From: Agaricus subrufescens | Lineage: Eukaryota > Basidiomycota > Agaricomycetes > Agaricales > Agaricaceae | Direction of reading: 5' to 3' | NCBI GenBank assembly: GCA_029945375.1 | Contig: CM057061.1 | Location: forward strand, 2,294,001-2,358,000 | Length of the DNA stretch: 64,000 nucleotides | Part shown: piece after piece, positions 10,482 through 22,918 of the stretch | Layout: each line of letters starts with the position of its first letter | How positions within the stretch are numbered: position 1 is the first letter of the stretch | Notes under the pieces: generated by a model | What the model was told of the DNA's origin: nothing | Databases searched by the model: none | What the model saw: the letters and a program-made list of their open reading frames with translations, nothing else | Translations under genes and position numbers: made by a program

Positions 10482-13260
10482 ATGCCTCCATCTCCGAGGC
10501 GTCGTTCTTCACGCTCGCGTTCACCGGGCCCATCTGTGCGACCTCGCCGAGACTATGCGCCTTCGTCCTGGCGTGACTATGTGCCTGTGTCCTGGCGTAA
10601 CTATTTGCCTTTGTCCTTCCGCGACTCGCCGGATGTGTACGCTTATCCACCATCTAGTGCGACTGCGAACACTGCTCAGCCCTCCACTTCCCAACGTTAT
10701 GCCATTCCCCGAAACTGTCCATCCCCAGTCTCACCCATACCACAGCCTTTTCCTCGGCCTGGTGGTCATGATTCAAACTTAGTGCAGGCGACCACCACCG
10801 CCCCTTCCGTCAGTGACTTCTCTGTCCGTCCACCATCCCTACCCAATCATTCAGGCTCCACCCACCATTTCCGACTATCCCCACCGGAGAATACGGGCAT
10901 GTTTTATCAGCCTCGCGATTGTACTGTGACAGGAACATTCGTCGATGCCAGCAACGGTAAGACCTTCAAACAACATTGTTGTGTTCGTTCTGACTTGGAT
11001 CATATCTAGTCACTTACAATGCCTCCTCAAATAGCTGTGGGTATCATATCCCTCTTTTTTTACTTTTAATGATTGTCGTTTGTGTTAGTCATGAAAGAGC
11101 TCTTGGCCGAGACAATACGTGGGGCGGCACATGATTCCTCTGCTCGCGACCCACCTCCGCGGTGCCAACCTGGAACCCGTTTGGCCATCTTAGAACGATG
11201 CATGTCCTTCATACATAGCTGCAACGGCGTGCAAAAGATGCGTTGGGTAGTCGGCACAGCCGGCGTTGGAAAGTCAGCGATCATGCAGAGTGTTGCCGAG
11301 TCTCCCGATCTCCCAGGAGGCCCTCCCGCCTCGGTTTTTTTTTCCATCAACGGACGCGATGATGGAAATAAGACTATAACAACACTTTGCTACCAGCTCG
11401 CAGCTAAACACGGCCCCTACCGTCAAGTGATTGAACAGAAGATCATCCTTGATCCGTCACTCCTCCTATCATCAATGGAAAAGCAGTTCAAAAAGTTGAT
11501 CGTCGAGCCCCTCGTCCAAAATGCTCAACCGGATCGTGTGGACCGAGTACCGATCATCATTGATGGTCTCGACGAATGCAAAAATCCCGGGACCCAGCTA
11601 GAACTCCTCCGTCTCATCTCTGATCTCTGTCTCAAGAACCCTTCCTCGCCCTTGGTGTGGCTCATAGCTAGCCGGCCTGAACCACATATCACTTCCTTCT
11701 TTTCTGAGCCCGACATTATCTCAGCGTATGAGAAGGAGGAGGTTCCAATAGATTCCGACGAGGCTCGTGCAGATGTTGAGCGATTTCTTCGTGTCGAGCT
11801 AATGAAGATCAAACATCGATCGGATTCACTCGATCCACAATGGCCTCAGGAGCGAGACTTCTGGAAAGTCACGAACGCTGCTGGTGGACTATTCGCATAT
11901 GCGCAGACAGTGATCAATTATATTGGTGACAGGAGAGTAGGGAGCCCTGCTTCACAGTTGTCTGATGTGTTGTGCGTCATCGATAAGGTTGCAATGACTG
12001 GTCTGTCGCGCACGGAGCACCCGTTGGCTCTTCTTGATGCCTTATATGAGCGGATTTTGTCGAACGTTCCTGACAAGATCATGATCAATACCCGCAAGCT
12101 CTTAATCGCACTGACATTAAATAGAGATTCATCCAAATACGTTGGCCACATTCATATGAACTTTCTTATACTTTGCAATTGGTTAGGCATGACGGCTAAC
12201 GAAGTTTATGCAGCTGTCCACCACCTCCGCTCTGTTTTGTACGTCCCCCGACGTGACAAGGCCTACGAAGAAAACCTCCGGAGTTTTCATAAATCGTTCA
12301 CGGACTATATATCTGATTTTACCCGATCTGGGCTCTTCTCTCTTGATGAATCCTACCACCTGCAGGCGGAATGTTCATCCAGGATTTTAACGCACTCTCC
12401 GGATGGCATTCGGTCATCTTCCAGTCACGTTCATCCCTATTGTGACACCATGTCAGGTCGACCTATCGTTCTTGACACCCCGATTACTTGGCATGTTGAG
12501 ACTTTGCTTGGCCGGCCGGACATTTATACAAGGTTAAATTTGTGTAAACTGGCAGCTGAGGATCTTTTAAACGGGATGGAGCGTGGAGATCGAAATTTTT
12601 GGAGCGCGTCTTGCATTCGCTTTCTGGCCTCAGCGTGGAGTTTCTACGGACCTGAATTCCCATACGGTGAGCTCCTTAACGCGGCATTTGTAAGTCCCCT
12701 GTTTTCTGTTCTTTCGTCTTTGTATCCCTGAAAGTACCCCGAAGGACGAAACCCGACGTCCTGAATTCATGATGCATGGCATACTCAAGCACATACCTCT
12801 TGAAGCCGTCCCTGAGAACGGAATAATTCAGGACCGTGATATCAAGTTCCACTTTTCGCGTCCCACCTCAATGGTGACAAATTCATATAAACCTCAAACG
12901 CCATCATGTCGCGTGAGTGACGTACTTGTGTTTGCACTAACACCTTGAACTAATATTGTGCAGCACGAGTGGAAAGCAGGAAACGCCGGCGATTGGACTA
13001 CAATCTTTCAAAAAAATATCACGCATTTGGCTGTCACGGAGGGTGAATGTGCATCCTGCTCCAATCGGCTCAAAGACCAGCTGAGACTATGGAAGACCCG
13101 CTCTCCTGATCACACCGCCCTAGTCATGTTCACTTCAAGTAGCGAGTACTGTGTACAAGTCCGATTTGTTAATCCGGACGATGGTATGTCAGAGTGGACA
13201 TATGCATTCTGGTGTAGTCTTTCACAGGATGTACGTGAAAAGTATGGGAGTAACATATAA
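10482..13260 (+). CDS. NACHT-domain STAND protein, copy C (855 aa)
   Basis: Exons 10482-10956, 11010-11036 (27 nt), 11089-12689, 12745-12912, 12964-13260; frame is kept throughout. The RS-rich start (RRRSSRSRSPG) and FYQPRDCTVTGTFV block precede Walker A GTAGVGKS and Walker B VPIIIDGLDEC. Exon 3 is 9 nt shorter than in A, B and D, within the variable part. The last two exons belong to subtype 2: FHFSRPTS...SCR joined to HEWKAG, then CASC, SSSEYCVQVRFVNPD and SEWTYAFWC. The subtype is shared with the copies at 42141, 34738 and 47825 rather than with its direct neighbours. No lesion was seen. Confidence 0.88.
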
Positions 13261-14225
13261 TGCGTAGCTCTGTTCCTGTCATAATCTGGCTTCATCGTTA
13301 TTAGTACAATACGAGGAGCGAGTGTTGAAACGACAGCACTGGTCCTTACGCAATGGTATGGAGTGACAGTACACACCTGTGCGATATATGAGAGATAAAT
13401 GAAGAGTTTTGATTTTTAATGAATCAATAGAGACAAAGCTATGGTGAAGTTCGAGCTACATATTGCATATACAAAGTCGTCCTTTTATACAGGATTTTAA
13501 GAACAAACATAATACGAGTTAGGAAGGGAACTAGGTAGATGTACATACGATCTAATAGTCCATATAGATGTTGAGAAACCCATGGACCCTCCTTGTAACT
13601 CAGTGAAACGTCCAGGACCTGTCCATGGTTCCGAGGATGTCTCTATACACAGTAGAAATAACCTGAGTAGATACCAAACAGTTTATTAGAGACTCATGAC
13701 ATCGTTCATGAGTCTCATCTTATTTTCCAACCAATTATGCTGCCTGAATTATCTTGTTCTAGAACTTTTACTACTCATCTCTGATGTTACCTATGATGTA
13801 TCTGCTCGACTCCTATTGCATATGGCAGTTAGATCACTATGAAATATGTATATAAAGCTGTTATATTCCATTTCCAGAACTTTCCAATCATTCCCGACAT
13901 TTCCTAGAACATTCCATTTCCATCTCTGGAATGTTCCATGGAATCCTGCTGTCAAGTTTTCTTTTGATGGGATCTGCTTGGGACCTCCGTCTTTTGGGTT
14001 CCTCTAATTTGTAAGTCCGCTTCCCAGAACCAGTAGTGATTGGCTGGTTATGCCATGGTTCCTTTCCAGGATTATGGTTGCACTCCCGCAGTTGTCTACG
14101 ACCAACACAACATGGGCCATAACTTTCCAACAGCCAACAAGACTGTATCCAGATCAGTACTCATTCCTATTGCAATGCAATTGCTATACAGTATCTCTAT
14201 TCTGATTCCTATTTCTATTATCCAG
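13261..14225. other. AT-rich region downstream of NACHT C, possible transposon remnant
   Basis: No gene recognised. The first 70 bases are the usual NACHT 3' flank (GAGGAGCGAG). Beyond that the sequence is not shared with other units. It holds an 11-bp-arm hairpin (13689-13716), a TATATAAAG at about 13850 and a cluster of GAAnnTTC-like motifs at 13870-13945. This could be part of an old LTR, but no second copy lies in the window. Confidence 0.35.
13689..13716. repeat. Perfect inverted repeat (hairpin)
   Basis: Arms GAGACTCATGA and TCATGAGTCTC (11 bp, perfect) around a 6-base loop. The function is unknown. Confidence 0.7.
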
Positions 14226-15274
14226 TGTTATGGCCCCAGCTGTTTTACACATGAAAGTGTACATTTAATGCGGCTAGGTGTATGTATTAGGCTCAAGAAC
14301 AAGTAATCGATCACCCCATTAGTAATGAGATTGGTCAAGGACATGTGTGAAGACAGGGTGAACTAGGGATCAGTCAAAATTGCATCTGCGGTTCCTAGCA
14401 GGAAAACTGTACTGTTAGGGGAAATATAATCACGTTCAAGGACTTTAAAACAGAAGTCTTGAGGCTGAGTCTAGGGAGACTTTATTGTGAATTATCATTG
14501 AGACTGGCTATGGGATGGCTTGAGGACTTAGCAGAGTGCAGTTCCTTTAGCGGACCTTATGCTAGACTGAATCTATAACTACTACCTGGGTGATATGGAA
14601 AGGCTAGGAAATGGGTGATTCACACATGTTGGGACTGAATGAATTGAAGTGAGGCTGTCAGAATTATTGGTTGAGACTCCAGATCAGGTAACAATGCTGA
14701 TAATCTTGAAGCAACTGGAGGCGAGACAGAAATTTGGTCTAATTGAGGACATCTTATCAACAGGTTGATCAGTGGGGGATGAGTCGTGAGAGTTCCTAGA
14801 CTAGGGTCTAGGGTTGGAACCTTGTTAGCCAATGAAGAGTGAGGGATTTGGCAAGTGCAATGTTCAGTCGAGGAGACTGAATAGTCAAGACTGTTGATTG
14901 GTGGAAGAAGAGTCAAGGAGGCTATACCCATTCAGCGCTGGATACAGACTTGGTTATTAGTTTCATATTTGTTTATTTTGTCTCAGTTTTTTATTGTGTA
15001 TCATATATAGTTGCCAGTTGAGGATGAGGTTCAAATCAAATCTTTGCCCAAGCGCTGTGCGAGTGAAATCGAGTTTGGTTAAACTTTGCAGTGTTCTAAG
15101 CATTTCTTAAAGTTCTTTCTCAACTTGGAAGGACTTGTTTTCTGCTTGAGAGAGTATCTTCACTGGTCTAATAGGATTGCGGTAGCATTTGGTGCTAGCT
15201 CAACTTGTCTTGCAGTCTGTCTCAAAGTGCAAAGGCAGGTCAAGGCTCTCCAAGTTTGTTGAGGCATCACTAGT
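14226..15274 (+). repeat. Large LTR family (1.38 kb), 5' part only
   Basis: Starts TGTTATGGCCCCAGCTG like the full copies at 16080 and 27741, and follows them to the CATCACTAG motif, where the Gypsy LTR at 15275 begins. The last ~190 bases of the family are missing and are not found on the far side of the Gypsy element, so the copy is truncated, not merely interrupted. Confidence 0.8.
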
Positions 15275-15534
15275 GTTACAATCTATTTCTGTTATCTTCC
15301 CCCGGACCCAGGACCATATGTTACTTCCCCATATGTGTACTTGCCTCTCATGTTTACTCAGCACCATTCTCATTGTTAGTCAGACACCTCGGGTATGCTT
15401 ACTCAGCCGACCTTCTATTTCTATTATTAGGTAGTCAACTCTTCTATAAGTAGCGTAGTTATACTCTGTATTTCCTTACACTTTACCAACTCACTATATT
15501 CCCTTATTGCCCTCAAGTCTTTGCCTTAAGTTAC
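15275..15534 (+). repeat. Gypsy 5' LTR, first part (continues at 22811-22841)
   Basis: Begins TGTTACAATC and continues as the 30834 LTR to CCTTAAGTTAC, where Copia interrupts. The LTR resumes at 22811 (AACCTGAGCTAATCG...GTAACA). Compared with the 30834 copy it has about 20 extra bases near the start, also present in the solo LTR at 55201. Confidence 0.85.
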
Positions 15535-15799
15535 TGTTGACTGTAGGCGATGTAGGTACGTAAGAGTCTTCAGATGATAGGAACAACTGTCATTACCTGT
15601 AGGCGACGTAGATACGTAAGACTACAGGGAAGTGTCAATACATAAACTAGGAAAGTAGGAATTGTACTCATGTCTTCAGATGATAGGAACAACTGAAGAC
15701 AAGAGGAGAAGGGAGTGCGATAAATATATAGCTGATCACATGATGATTCCTATACGTCAGCTGACGACTATCTAACCCATGTCTTTATGAATCTCAACA
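15535..15799 (-). repeat. Copia 3' LTR
   Basis: 265 bp, TGTTGA...TCAACA ends. It contains an internal repeat (AGATGATAGGAACAACTG twice). Pairs with 22541-22805. Confidence 0.92.
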
Positions 15800-15922
15800 C
15801 ACCCCCTCAAAAGACATGAAGAGTGAAATAGGAGAAAGATGAAAGATAGGAAGAATGATAGAAGAATAGAAGGATAGGAACAGAAACAACAATGATGAAC
15901 AATCTGGCAGAAAAATAGAGAA

Positions 15923-18900
15923 TCAAGAAGGAAGGATGATAACTCCTAGAGATTCACGATGTTTATCGAAAATTGGCTGAGGCAGCGGCTTCATTAAGAT
16001 GTTGGCAGGCATTTCTGAGGTGGGTAACCATGATGTAGAGAGTTCCTTTCCCATGTATTGTTGGAGGAAGTGGTGACGCTGTTACGGCCCCAGCTGTTTT
16101 ACGCGTGAAAATATACGTTTAATGTGGTTAGGTGTACATATTAAGTTCGGGAATGAATAATCGATCACCCAGTTAGAGATAATCTCAGTCAAGGACATGT
16201 GTGAAGAATGGTTGATCTAGGGGACAGTTGAGATTGCATCCGCAATTCCTAGTAGGAAAATTGTACTGCTAGGGGAAATATAATCACGTTCGAGGACTTT
16301 AAGACGGAAGTCTCAAGGCTGAGTCTAGAGAGACTTTATTGGGAATTATCATTGAGACTGGCTATAGGATGGCTTGAGGACTTAGCAGAACGCAGTTCCT
16401 TCAGTGGACCTTATGCTAAACCAAATCTATAACTACTACCTGCCTAATAAGGAAAGGGCTAGGAAGTAGACAACTTACACATGTCGAGACTGAATTAACC
16501 TGAAGCGAGACTGTTGGAATTGTTGGTTGAGACTCTGGATCAGGCAGAAATAGTGATAATCTCGAAGCAACTAAAGGTGAGATAGAAGCATAGTCTAATC
16601 GAGGACATCTTATCAACGGGACAATCAGTGGGGGATGTGCCTCGAGAGTTTCTAGACTAGGGTTTAGGGTTGGAAGCTCGTTAGCCAATGGGGAGCAGGA
16701 GATTAGGCAAGTGCAATGTTCGGTCAAGGAGACTGAATAGTCGAGACTGTTGATTGGTGGGGAAAGATGAGTTGAGGAGACTATACCCATTCAGTGCTGG
16801 ATACGGACTTGGTTATCTGTTTCATATTTGTTTATTTTGTCTCAGTTTTTTTTTATTGTGTATCGTATATAGTTGCCAGTCGAGGACGAGGTTCGGCATC
16901 GAATCTTTGCCCAAGCGCTGTGCGAGTGAAATCAAGTTTGGTTAAACTTCGCAGTGTTCTAAGCATTTCTTAAAGTTCTTTCTCAACTCGGAAGGACTTG
17001 TGTTCTGCTCGAGAGAGTATCTTCACTGGTCTAATAGGATCGTGATAGCATTTGGTGCTAGCTCAACTTGTCTTGCAGTCTGTCTCAAAGCACAAAGGCA
17101 GGTCAAGGCTCTCCAAGTTTGTTGAGGCATCACTAGGGCGGACTTGCTACCCCTCCTAGATAGGTGTCTAACCCATCCTATTGAGGACAGTCGTCGCGAG
17201 CTTAGCCACTTGTCGCGAAGGTTCTAATCGAAACGGCATAGGTCTGGAAGAGGTCTCTATTCAGTTGAGACTTGTTTCACATTTCTATTCTACCCCTATT
17301 TTCATTTAATACTTAATTGAGACGCTTACTTTCACTTTCTTTCTGATTTATTCTCCCCATGAACCGCACTCGAGACTTGGTGTAATTCAAAGGGTTGCAT
17401 TCGCCTTCGATTTTATATTTTTTTATATTTTATTTTCCACATTTACACCGATCTAGTCTCTTCAACGCACATCAATGTGCTTGGTCTGGGATGAAATAAC
17501 TTCCCGGTTTGCTATAAATATTGCCGCAGAATTATCACAGAGAATCGGGTATGGTGAGGGAATAGGGATGTCAAGGAGAGTAAGGAACATCCTGAGCCAA
17601 AGCGCTTCTTTCACCGCATGAGTTAATGTGTAATATTCTGCTTCAGCAGATGAAAGTGCCACCACCTTCTGCTTGACGGCAGACCAGGAAATACAACAAC
17701 CCAGGAAGAAAAAACAGAAGCCTGCAATACTCCTGCGGTTATCAATGTCTGACGCCCAATCCAAGTCTGAGAATCCACCATGTTGAATGTATCCTCATAT
17801 AGCATTTGGAAAGCGATCATCTCGTCGTCCAAACACCATACCCATCTGCTTAGTCCCAGCAATGTATCGTAACACATTCTTGGCAGTGACTAGATGTTTG
17901 CAGGTTGGATTAGCATTGTGCTGACCAAGTGCCATACAGACATAGGCAATGTCCAGACACATGCAAAGAGCAAGATACAGGAGGCTCCCAACAAGACTTT
18001 GGTAGGTATGCTTCATGTCAGCATCAGATATTGATGGTAAGGCTCCGGGAGGAGGGTCTTTCATCTTGGAGAGTTGAGCCTTGATTGGAACACCTAGCAG
18101 AGGAGCATCCGTCATATTATAATCATCAAGCAAGTCCCCAATAAAGGCTTCCTGTGATAGATATAACATCCACTCTGGGCAATTCCGAATGATCCTACAA
18201 CCAAGGTATAACTGGGCAGGTCCTAGGTCAATGATGGTGAGTCGTTTCTGAAGTTGTGTCAAAAACCAAGAATACAATTCTCAATTTGTAGACGTAGTTA
18301 GACCATCATCAACGTAGACCAGGACCAACAATTGCAAGCAGCCAGATTGCGGCATAGGGATTGAGGGGTCTGGAGGTGATTCCCAAAGTCTGTAAAAGAA
18401 AGCGTGATTGACTTTGCTACGCCGCATACCAATACTTTCCATCACAGTCAAGACCAACTGGTAGAATTCATAAACTGCCTGTCTGAGACCATAGAGAGCG
18501 ACATTAAGCTTCAATACCCATGATGGATCTGTGAGGGGATAACCAGGTATTTGTTTGATGTAGATGTCCTGTCATAGCTGAGCATGGAGAAATGCTGTTT
18601 TGCAGTCCCATCCATATAACTCTAGATCATTAACAGCAGCTATAGAAAGGACAACCCTGATACTCGCCATCCTTGCAACAGGTGCGTATGTCTCTCCGTA
18701 GTCCTCTGGTCGTTGGCTAAAACCCTTCGCCACCAATCGAGCCTTCTCTTCACCTTCCTTCGGAACACCCATATCGTCTAACTTGTAAGCAAAAACCCAT
18801 CTCACATCTATAGCTTTCCATCCCTTAGGTAGATCACATTCGTCCCATTGCCTCATTTTCATCAAACTGTCATACTCCCTGTCCATCACCCTTTTGAACA

Positions 18901-21328
18901 TCTCCCAATCCCTTCTTTTCTGTGCTTCATGATAGTTTTCCGGTGCATTGTTATAGCCAAAAGAAGTCGCAACCATCGCGATTGGTCTGTCCACCATGAA
19001 ATCAATCAACACATCTTCACAACCAGCTAATGCAAACTCCACAAATTCAGACATGTATCCTTTGTGAACAATATCCTGTACACCCCCATACACAACTAGT
19101 GCTCTAATCACATCAGGGGAGTGGGAAGATTGCATGCCAATGTTGCAATTTGAACATCTAGTGGCTCATTGTTTGATTTCATTGAGGTAAGCTTCTCCTT
19201 TGGCTGTTTGTACTCGTGTTCTTTCACCCCCATCCGATGGAGTTGGAAGCATAAGAGGATGTGGAACACTGAGACAACTGGGGCAGATCTCATCAAAGAT
19301 GACATCAGCAGAAAAGGAGTAGGAACCGGAGGTCGACTGCACATGCCAACCAACTTGTGTCTCCTCATAACCAACAAAGATGGCCTCATACCGTCGAGGG
19401 CCTGCCTTGGAATGCTTCTCCAGCAGGATCAGAGGATAACACAAGCACCCCCATATATGCAGATGCAAGAGGTTGGGCTTAGAACCAAAGATGCGCTCGA
19501 ATGGTGTCACACCAGAAGGAAGAGTGGAGGTAGGGAGGCGATTTCGAAGGTATTGCATGGTAAGCACTGCGTCACCCCAGAACTGATCTGGAAGACCAGA
19601 AGCAGCCAAGAGGGTCTGGCACCCATCTTCCAAGGTCTGTATGAACCACTCAGCCTTGCCATTCTGATGATGAGCATAAGGAGTGGTGACCTGAGCCACA
19701 ATGCCAGCATTGTGCAGATAATCCCTGAGCTTACCAGCAACAAACTCCTTAGTGCCATCAAAATGGATAGAACAAACAGCGGCAGAGCATTGCATACAAA
19801 GGAAAGCCTCGACCAAGCAAAAGGAGTTGAGGACGTCAGACTGAGAAGACAAGAGGTACGTGAATCCAAAATTGGAGAGGTCATCCAACAAGGAGAACAC
19901 ATAGTGGGCCTTGGAAGGAGTTTGCACCGGCCATGGACCACAGATGTCAGCATGGATCAGGCCACCGATGGAATTCGCACGATTACCATGATAAGTATGA
20001 CTCTGTTGAGCACCCTTGCCAATTGTGCAAGAAGGACAGAGGGTGCGTTCAAATATCCCAGAGTGAGTAACCCCCTTCACATAATCCTTTGTCAGAACAG
20101 AGCATGTTGCATCAAAGCCAAGATGGCCGAACTGCTGATGCCACAAGTCTGGGGTCAAAGGAGCTGAGACAAAGCAGGAAGGATCAAGGTCAGGAGAGAG
20201 GCAGTGAAGAGTATTGACATATTGGCATCACAACCAGGAAAGGCCATTGCAAGCAGACACTGGCAGCACAAAGGATCCGCTGGGGCGGGAAAGAGAGAGA
20301 GCTGTGGTACCTGGAGAGGTAAATGAGCAAGAGACACTGGATGAAACCAAGTGGCCAATGGAGAGCAGGTTCACAGGTACAGCCAGGGCATAGAGACAAC
20401 CATGCAGCTGTACACAAACAGGACCCGAGGGAGAGCTGAAAGAGAGCGAGACATCACCATGACCCAAGATGGGGAGGGGAGTGTTGTTTGCAGTGGAGAC
20501 GGGTAAAGAAAAAGAATCATCAAGGGAAGAAAAATAATCACGATTGTTAAAAATGTGGTGCATCGAACCCAAATCCAACAGGGCCTCAAAAGAGCCCACA
20601 AACCGCTCATTGTCTAACAAAACCATACCCTCATCTGGAATCTTACAGCTCATCACAGCAGGGGGATAAAACAAAGAAACAAAATCAGCATTGATTGAGG
20701 AGGGCAGAATTACATTTGCGACATACAGATTATCATCCTCACCACCCCCATCGTCCAGAACAATCTCCTCATGATCATCATGGTCAACCGGAGGAGAGGA
20801 AACCACAGAGGAGTCAGGGGCAGCAAGGTGGGCCTGAGGGCAAGGCTTAAAGGAGGAGGAAGGGGGGTCATGGCGGGTAGATGAAGGCGCCTGGCCAGGA
20901 GGTTTTGAGGGAGCAGAATTCTGAGAAGAGGGTCGGTCACAGGGAGGCTGTGGTTTCACGGAGGCATCCTTAATATGGAAGTTATGTAGAATAACTTGGT
21001 CTAGGAGGCATTGGATAACACCGAAAACAAAATCGACCTTCAGATGTGGGTTGCTTGAGAGCTGATCGTAAACATCAGTCTTAATCGCAGTGATAAGACC
21101 AAAGGAGGGAAGTGGGCAGAAGAATATGTCAACAGCATGCACAGTATCAATACGATACTGTGAGTCACAGACCCTATTGAAATCCGTGAGCCAACACTGA
21201 CAATATGCAATAATGTCTGTGCCAGGCTTCAATCGCTGAAGCTCATCCCATACAGCATGCCCACCAATCCAATCACAGTTCAAATGCCAAAGATGCAAGA
21301 CCTGGTAAATCTCCCTAGTGGAACCTCC
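15923..21328 (-). pseudogene. Copia pol: protease, integrase, reverse transcriptase, RNase H (inactivated)
   Basis: Read on the minus strand. The protease site is LDLGSMHHIF (canonical would be D-S-G, so the catalytic motif is altered). Integrase has the zinc-finger region (WHQQFGHLG...CPSCTIGK) and the core (HADICGPW, FDGTKEF, YAHHQNGKAE). Reverse transcriptase has WVFAYKLD, GKTAFLHA-like CKTAFLHAQL and YVDDGL. RNase H has DWASDIDNRRS, SSAEAEYYTL and KHIDVR, continuing after the LTR insertion as YHFLQQYMGK to a stop at 15923. Stops near 21325, 20225 and 18570 are TGA where Arg (CGA) is expected; further frame breaks lie near 19150 and 18280. Confidence 0.88.
16080..17464 (+). repeat. Large LTR family, complete solo copy in Copia RNase H
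   Basis: 1385 bp, from TGTTACGGCCCC to GTCTCTTCA. The flanking ACGC (16076-16079 and 17465-17468) is a 4-bp target duplication. Removing the insert with one ACGC rejoins the Copia frame (KHIDVR to YHFLQQ), which fixes the ends. A recurrent short frame (VGKDELRRLYPFS...) inside is not a gene. Confidence 0.9.
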
Positions 21329-22381
21329 TCATTTCACAGTGGCAATTGAGCCAGACACATTCTTTGTGATCTTATTGAGAAGTATGTGGTGAACCATGCT
21401 ATCAGTGGAACGCCAGGCTCGAGCCACTTCCAATTGCTCGTTTGTTGGTACTGGTGACAAAACAGAATGGGTAGACATGCGCGAGATAGAGTCGGGTGGA
21501 TCATACACAGGGTCATAGATCAGGTCCAAGTAACCCAGGCTGTCCAACATTGTCCAAATATTGTTGTCCCAAGCATCAAAGTTCGACAAACCCTCCAGAG
21601 GTTCAATAATGGTACGATTATTGCCACGAAAAATAGGTATAACTTGTTGAGAAGAAGAAGGGACAGAAATAGGAGTGGAAGCTGGAACAGAGGAATGAAC
21701 AGAAGTAGGAGTGCAAGTAGAAATAAGAGGAGGAGGTGGTGGAAGTGAAGGGGGAGGTTGCATATAAGAGTGAGGTGGCATATACGGATACGGGGGGAAA
21801 AAATAAGGGGGGTAACTGTAAGGAGGAAAGAAATTAGGGAATGGATAATTTTGGTTGAAAGGTAATGGGGCATGAGGCAGTTGAGAATGAGAAGAAGGAT
21901 GATTGAAAGGTGCAGAAGAAGGAAGTGAAGAAGAATGTGGGTGACCCTGATTGAAGGGAGATGGCAACAATGGAGTAGCCGAAGGTTCATTCACATTATG
22001 TGGACTAGCCAACGCAGGAGACATAGACGGTGTAGCCGGAACCAAATGATTTGGTTCAGGATGCAAAATATGAGCCTGTTGCTCAGAGGCCACCAGTAAA
22101 GGATTAAAGGGATTAACAGAATGTCCACTTGGGGGATGTGAAGGAAAAATTTGGATGGAAAAATCTTTGCCAATAGGGGGAAAAAATGCATCTAAACTAC
22201 CAGAAGAGGGAACATTAAGATTTGAAGAGTGTTGCAAAGATGAAGGATTCAAAGATGGAATGTGTTGTTGAGAATTTGAAAAAATCAATTGATTACCTGC
22301 TGGAGGGTTTGTTTGGGATATCAATGATGGAAAATTGTTTTCAGGTACAGGCAGGCAGAATCTATGTCGTCGACCAGGCAT
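21329..22381 (-). pseudogene. Copia gag (N-terminal part of polyprotein)
   Basis: 350 codons from the ATG at 22381. Long Ser/Pro/His-rich leader (NPSS, HPPSGH, PYPYMPP repeats), then a UBN2-like gag region (FRGNNRTIIEPLEGLSNFD, DNIWTMLDSLG, WRSTDSMVHHIL). The frame stops at 21329 at a TGA that replaces CGA and then continues (GGSTREIYQV, HLWHLNCDWIGG, ELQRLKPGTDI), so gag and pol were one polyprotein. Confidence 0.8.
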
Positions 22382-22540
22382 GACTTGTGTGTATGCATGA
22401 TAAATATTGAATGTATGCAGTTTTTCTATAAGTGAGCAGCGGATGTATGCGTCGCAATAAATCCTATCAAGAGTATATGCTTGTGAGTTGTCAAGAATCT
22501 ATACATACCCTACAATCGGTTGATGGCGGGGCCCATAACC

Positions 22541-22805
22541 TGTTGACTGTAGGTGACGTAGATACGTAAGAGTCTTCAGATGATAGGAACAACTGTCATT
22601 ACTTGTAGGTGATGTAGATAGGTAAGACTACAGGGAAGTGTCAATACATAAACTAGGAAAGTAGGAATTGTACTCACGTCTTCAGATGATAGGAACAACT
22701 GAAGACAAGAGGAGAAGGGAGCGTGATAAATATATAGCTGATCACATGATGATTCCTATACGTCAGCTGACGACTATCTAACCCGTGTCTTTATGAATCT
22801 CAACA
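22541..22805 (-). repeat. Copia 5' LTR
   Basis: 265 bp, partner of 15535-15799. Followed on the minus strand by the putative primer-binding stretch GGTTATGGGCCCCGCC. Confidence 0.92.
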
Positions 22806-22918
22806 GTTACAACCTGAGCTAATCGCTATAAGGTCGTAACATTTGGTAAAGTGTTGTAAAGCTCACCTTGCAGAAAAGACCTCTAGTCATTGAGGCAGGA
22901 ACCCGCTAGGCTCGGTAT

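Larger units (their letters stand above)
15530..22810 (-). mobile_element. Ty1/Copia retrotransposon with both LTRs and GTTAC target duplication
   Basis: Target duplication GTTAC at 15530-15534 and 22806-22810; element proper 15535-22805, coding on the minus strand. Its LTRs (22541-22805 as 5', 15535-15799 as 3') are 265 bp each, start TGTTGACTGTAGG and end TCTCAACA. By hand alignment they differ at about 11 sites, nearly all transitions. A possible primer site (GGTTATGGGCCC) follows the 5' LTR and a purine tract (TTGAGGGGGTG) precedes the 3' LTR. Without the 1.385-kb LTR insertion the element is about 5.9 kb. It sits inside the Gypsy 5' LTR, so it is younger than that element. Confidence 0.93.

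Noticed and set aside
1..13260. Amidase plus NACHT cluster as a biosynthetic gene cluster
   Set aside because: No synthase, tailoring enzyme or transporter is present; the repetition of one unit explains the clustering better.
19169..20167. A 332-codon plus-strand frame
   Set aside because: It is antisense to the Copia integrase, whose motifs are clear on the minus strand; the frame is open by chance.
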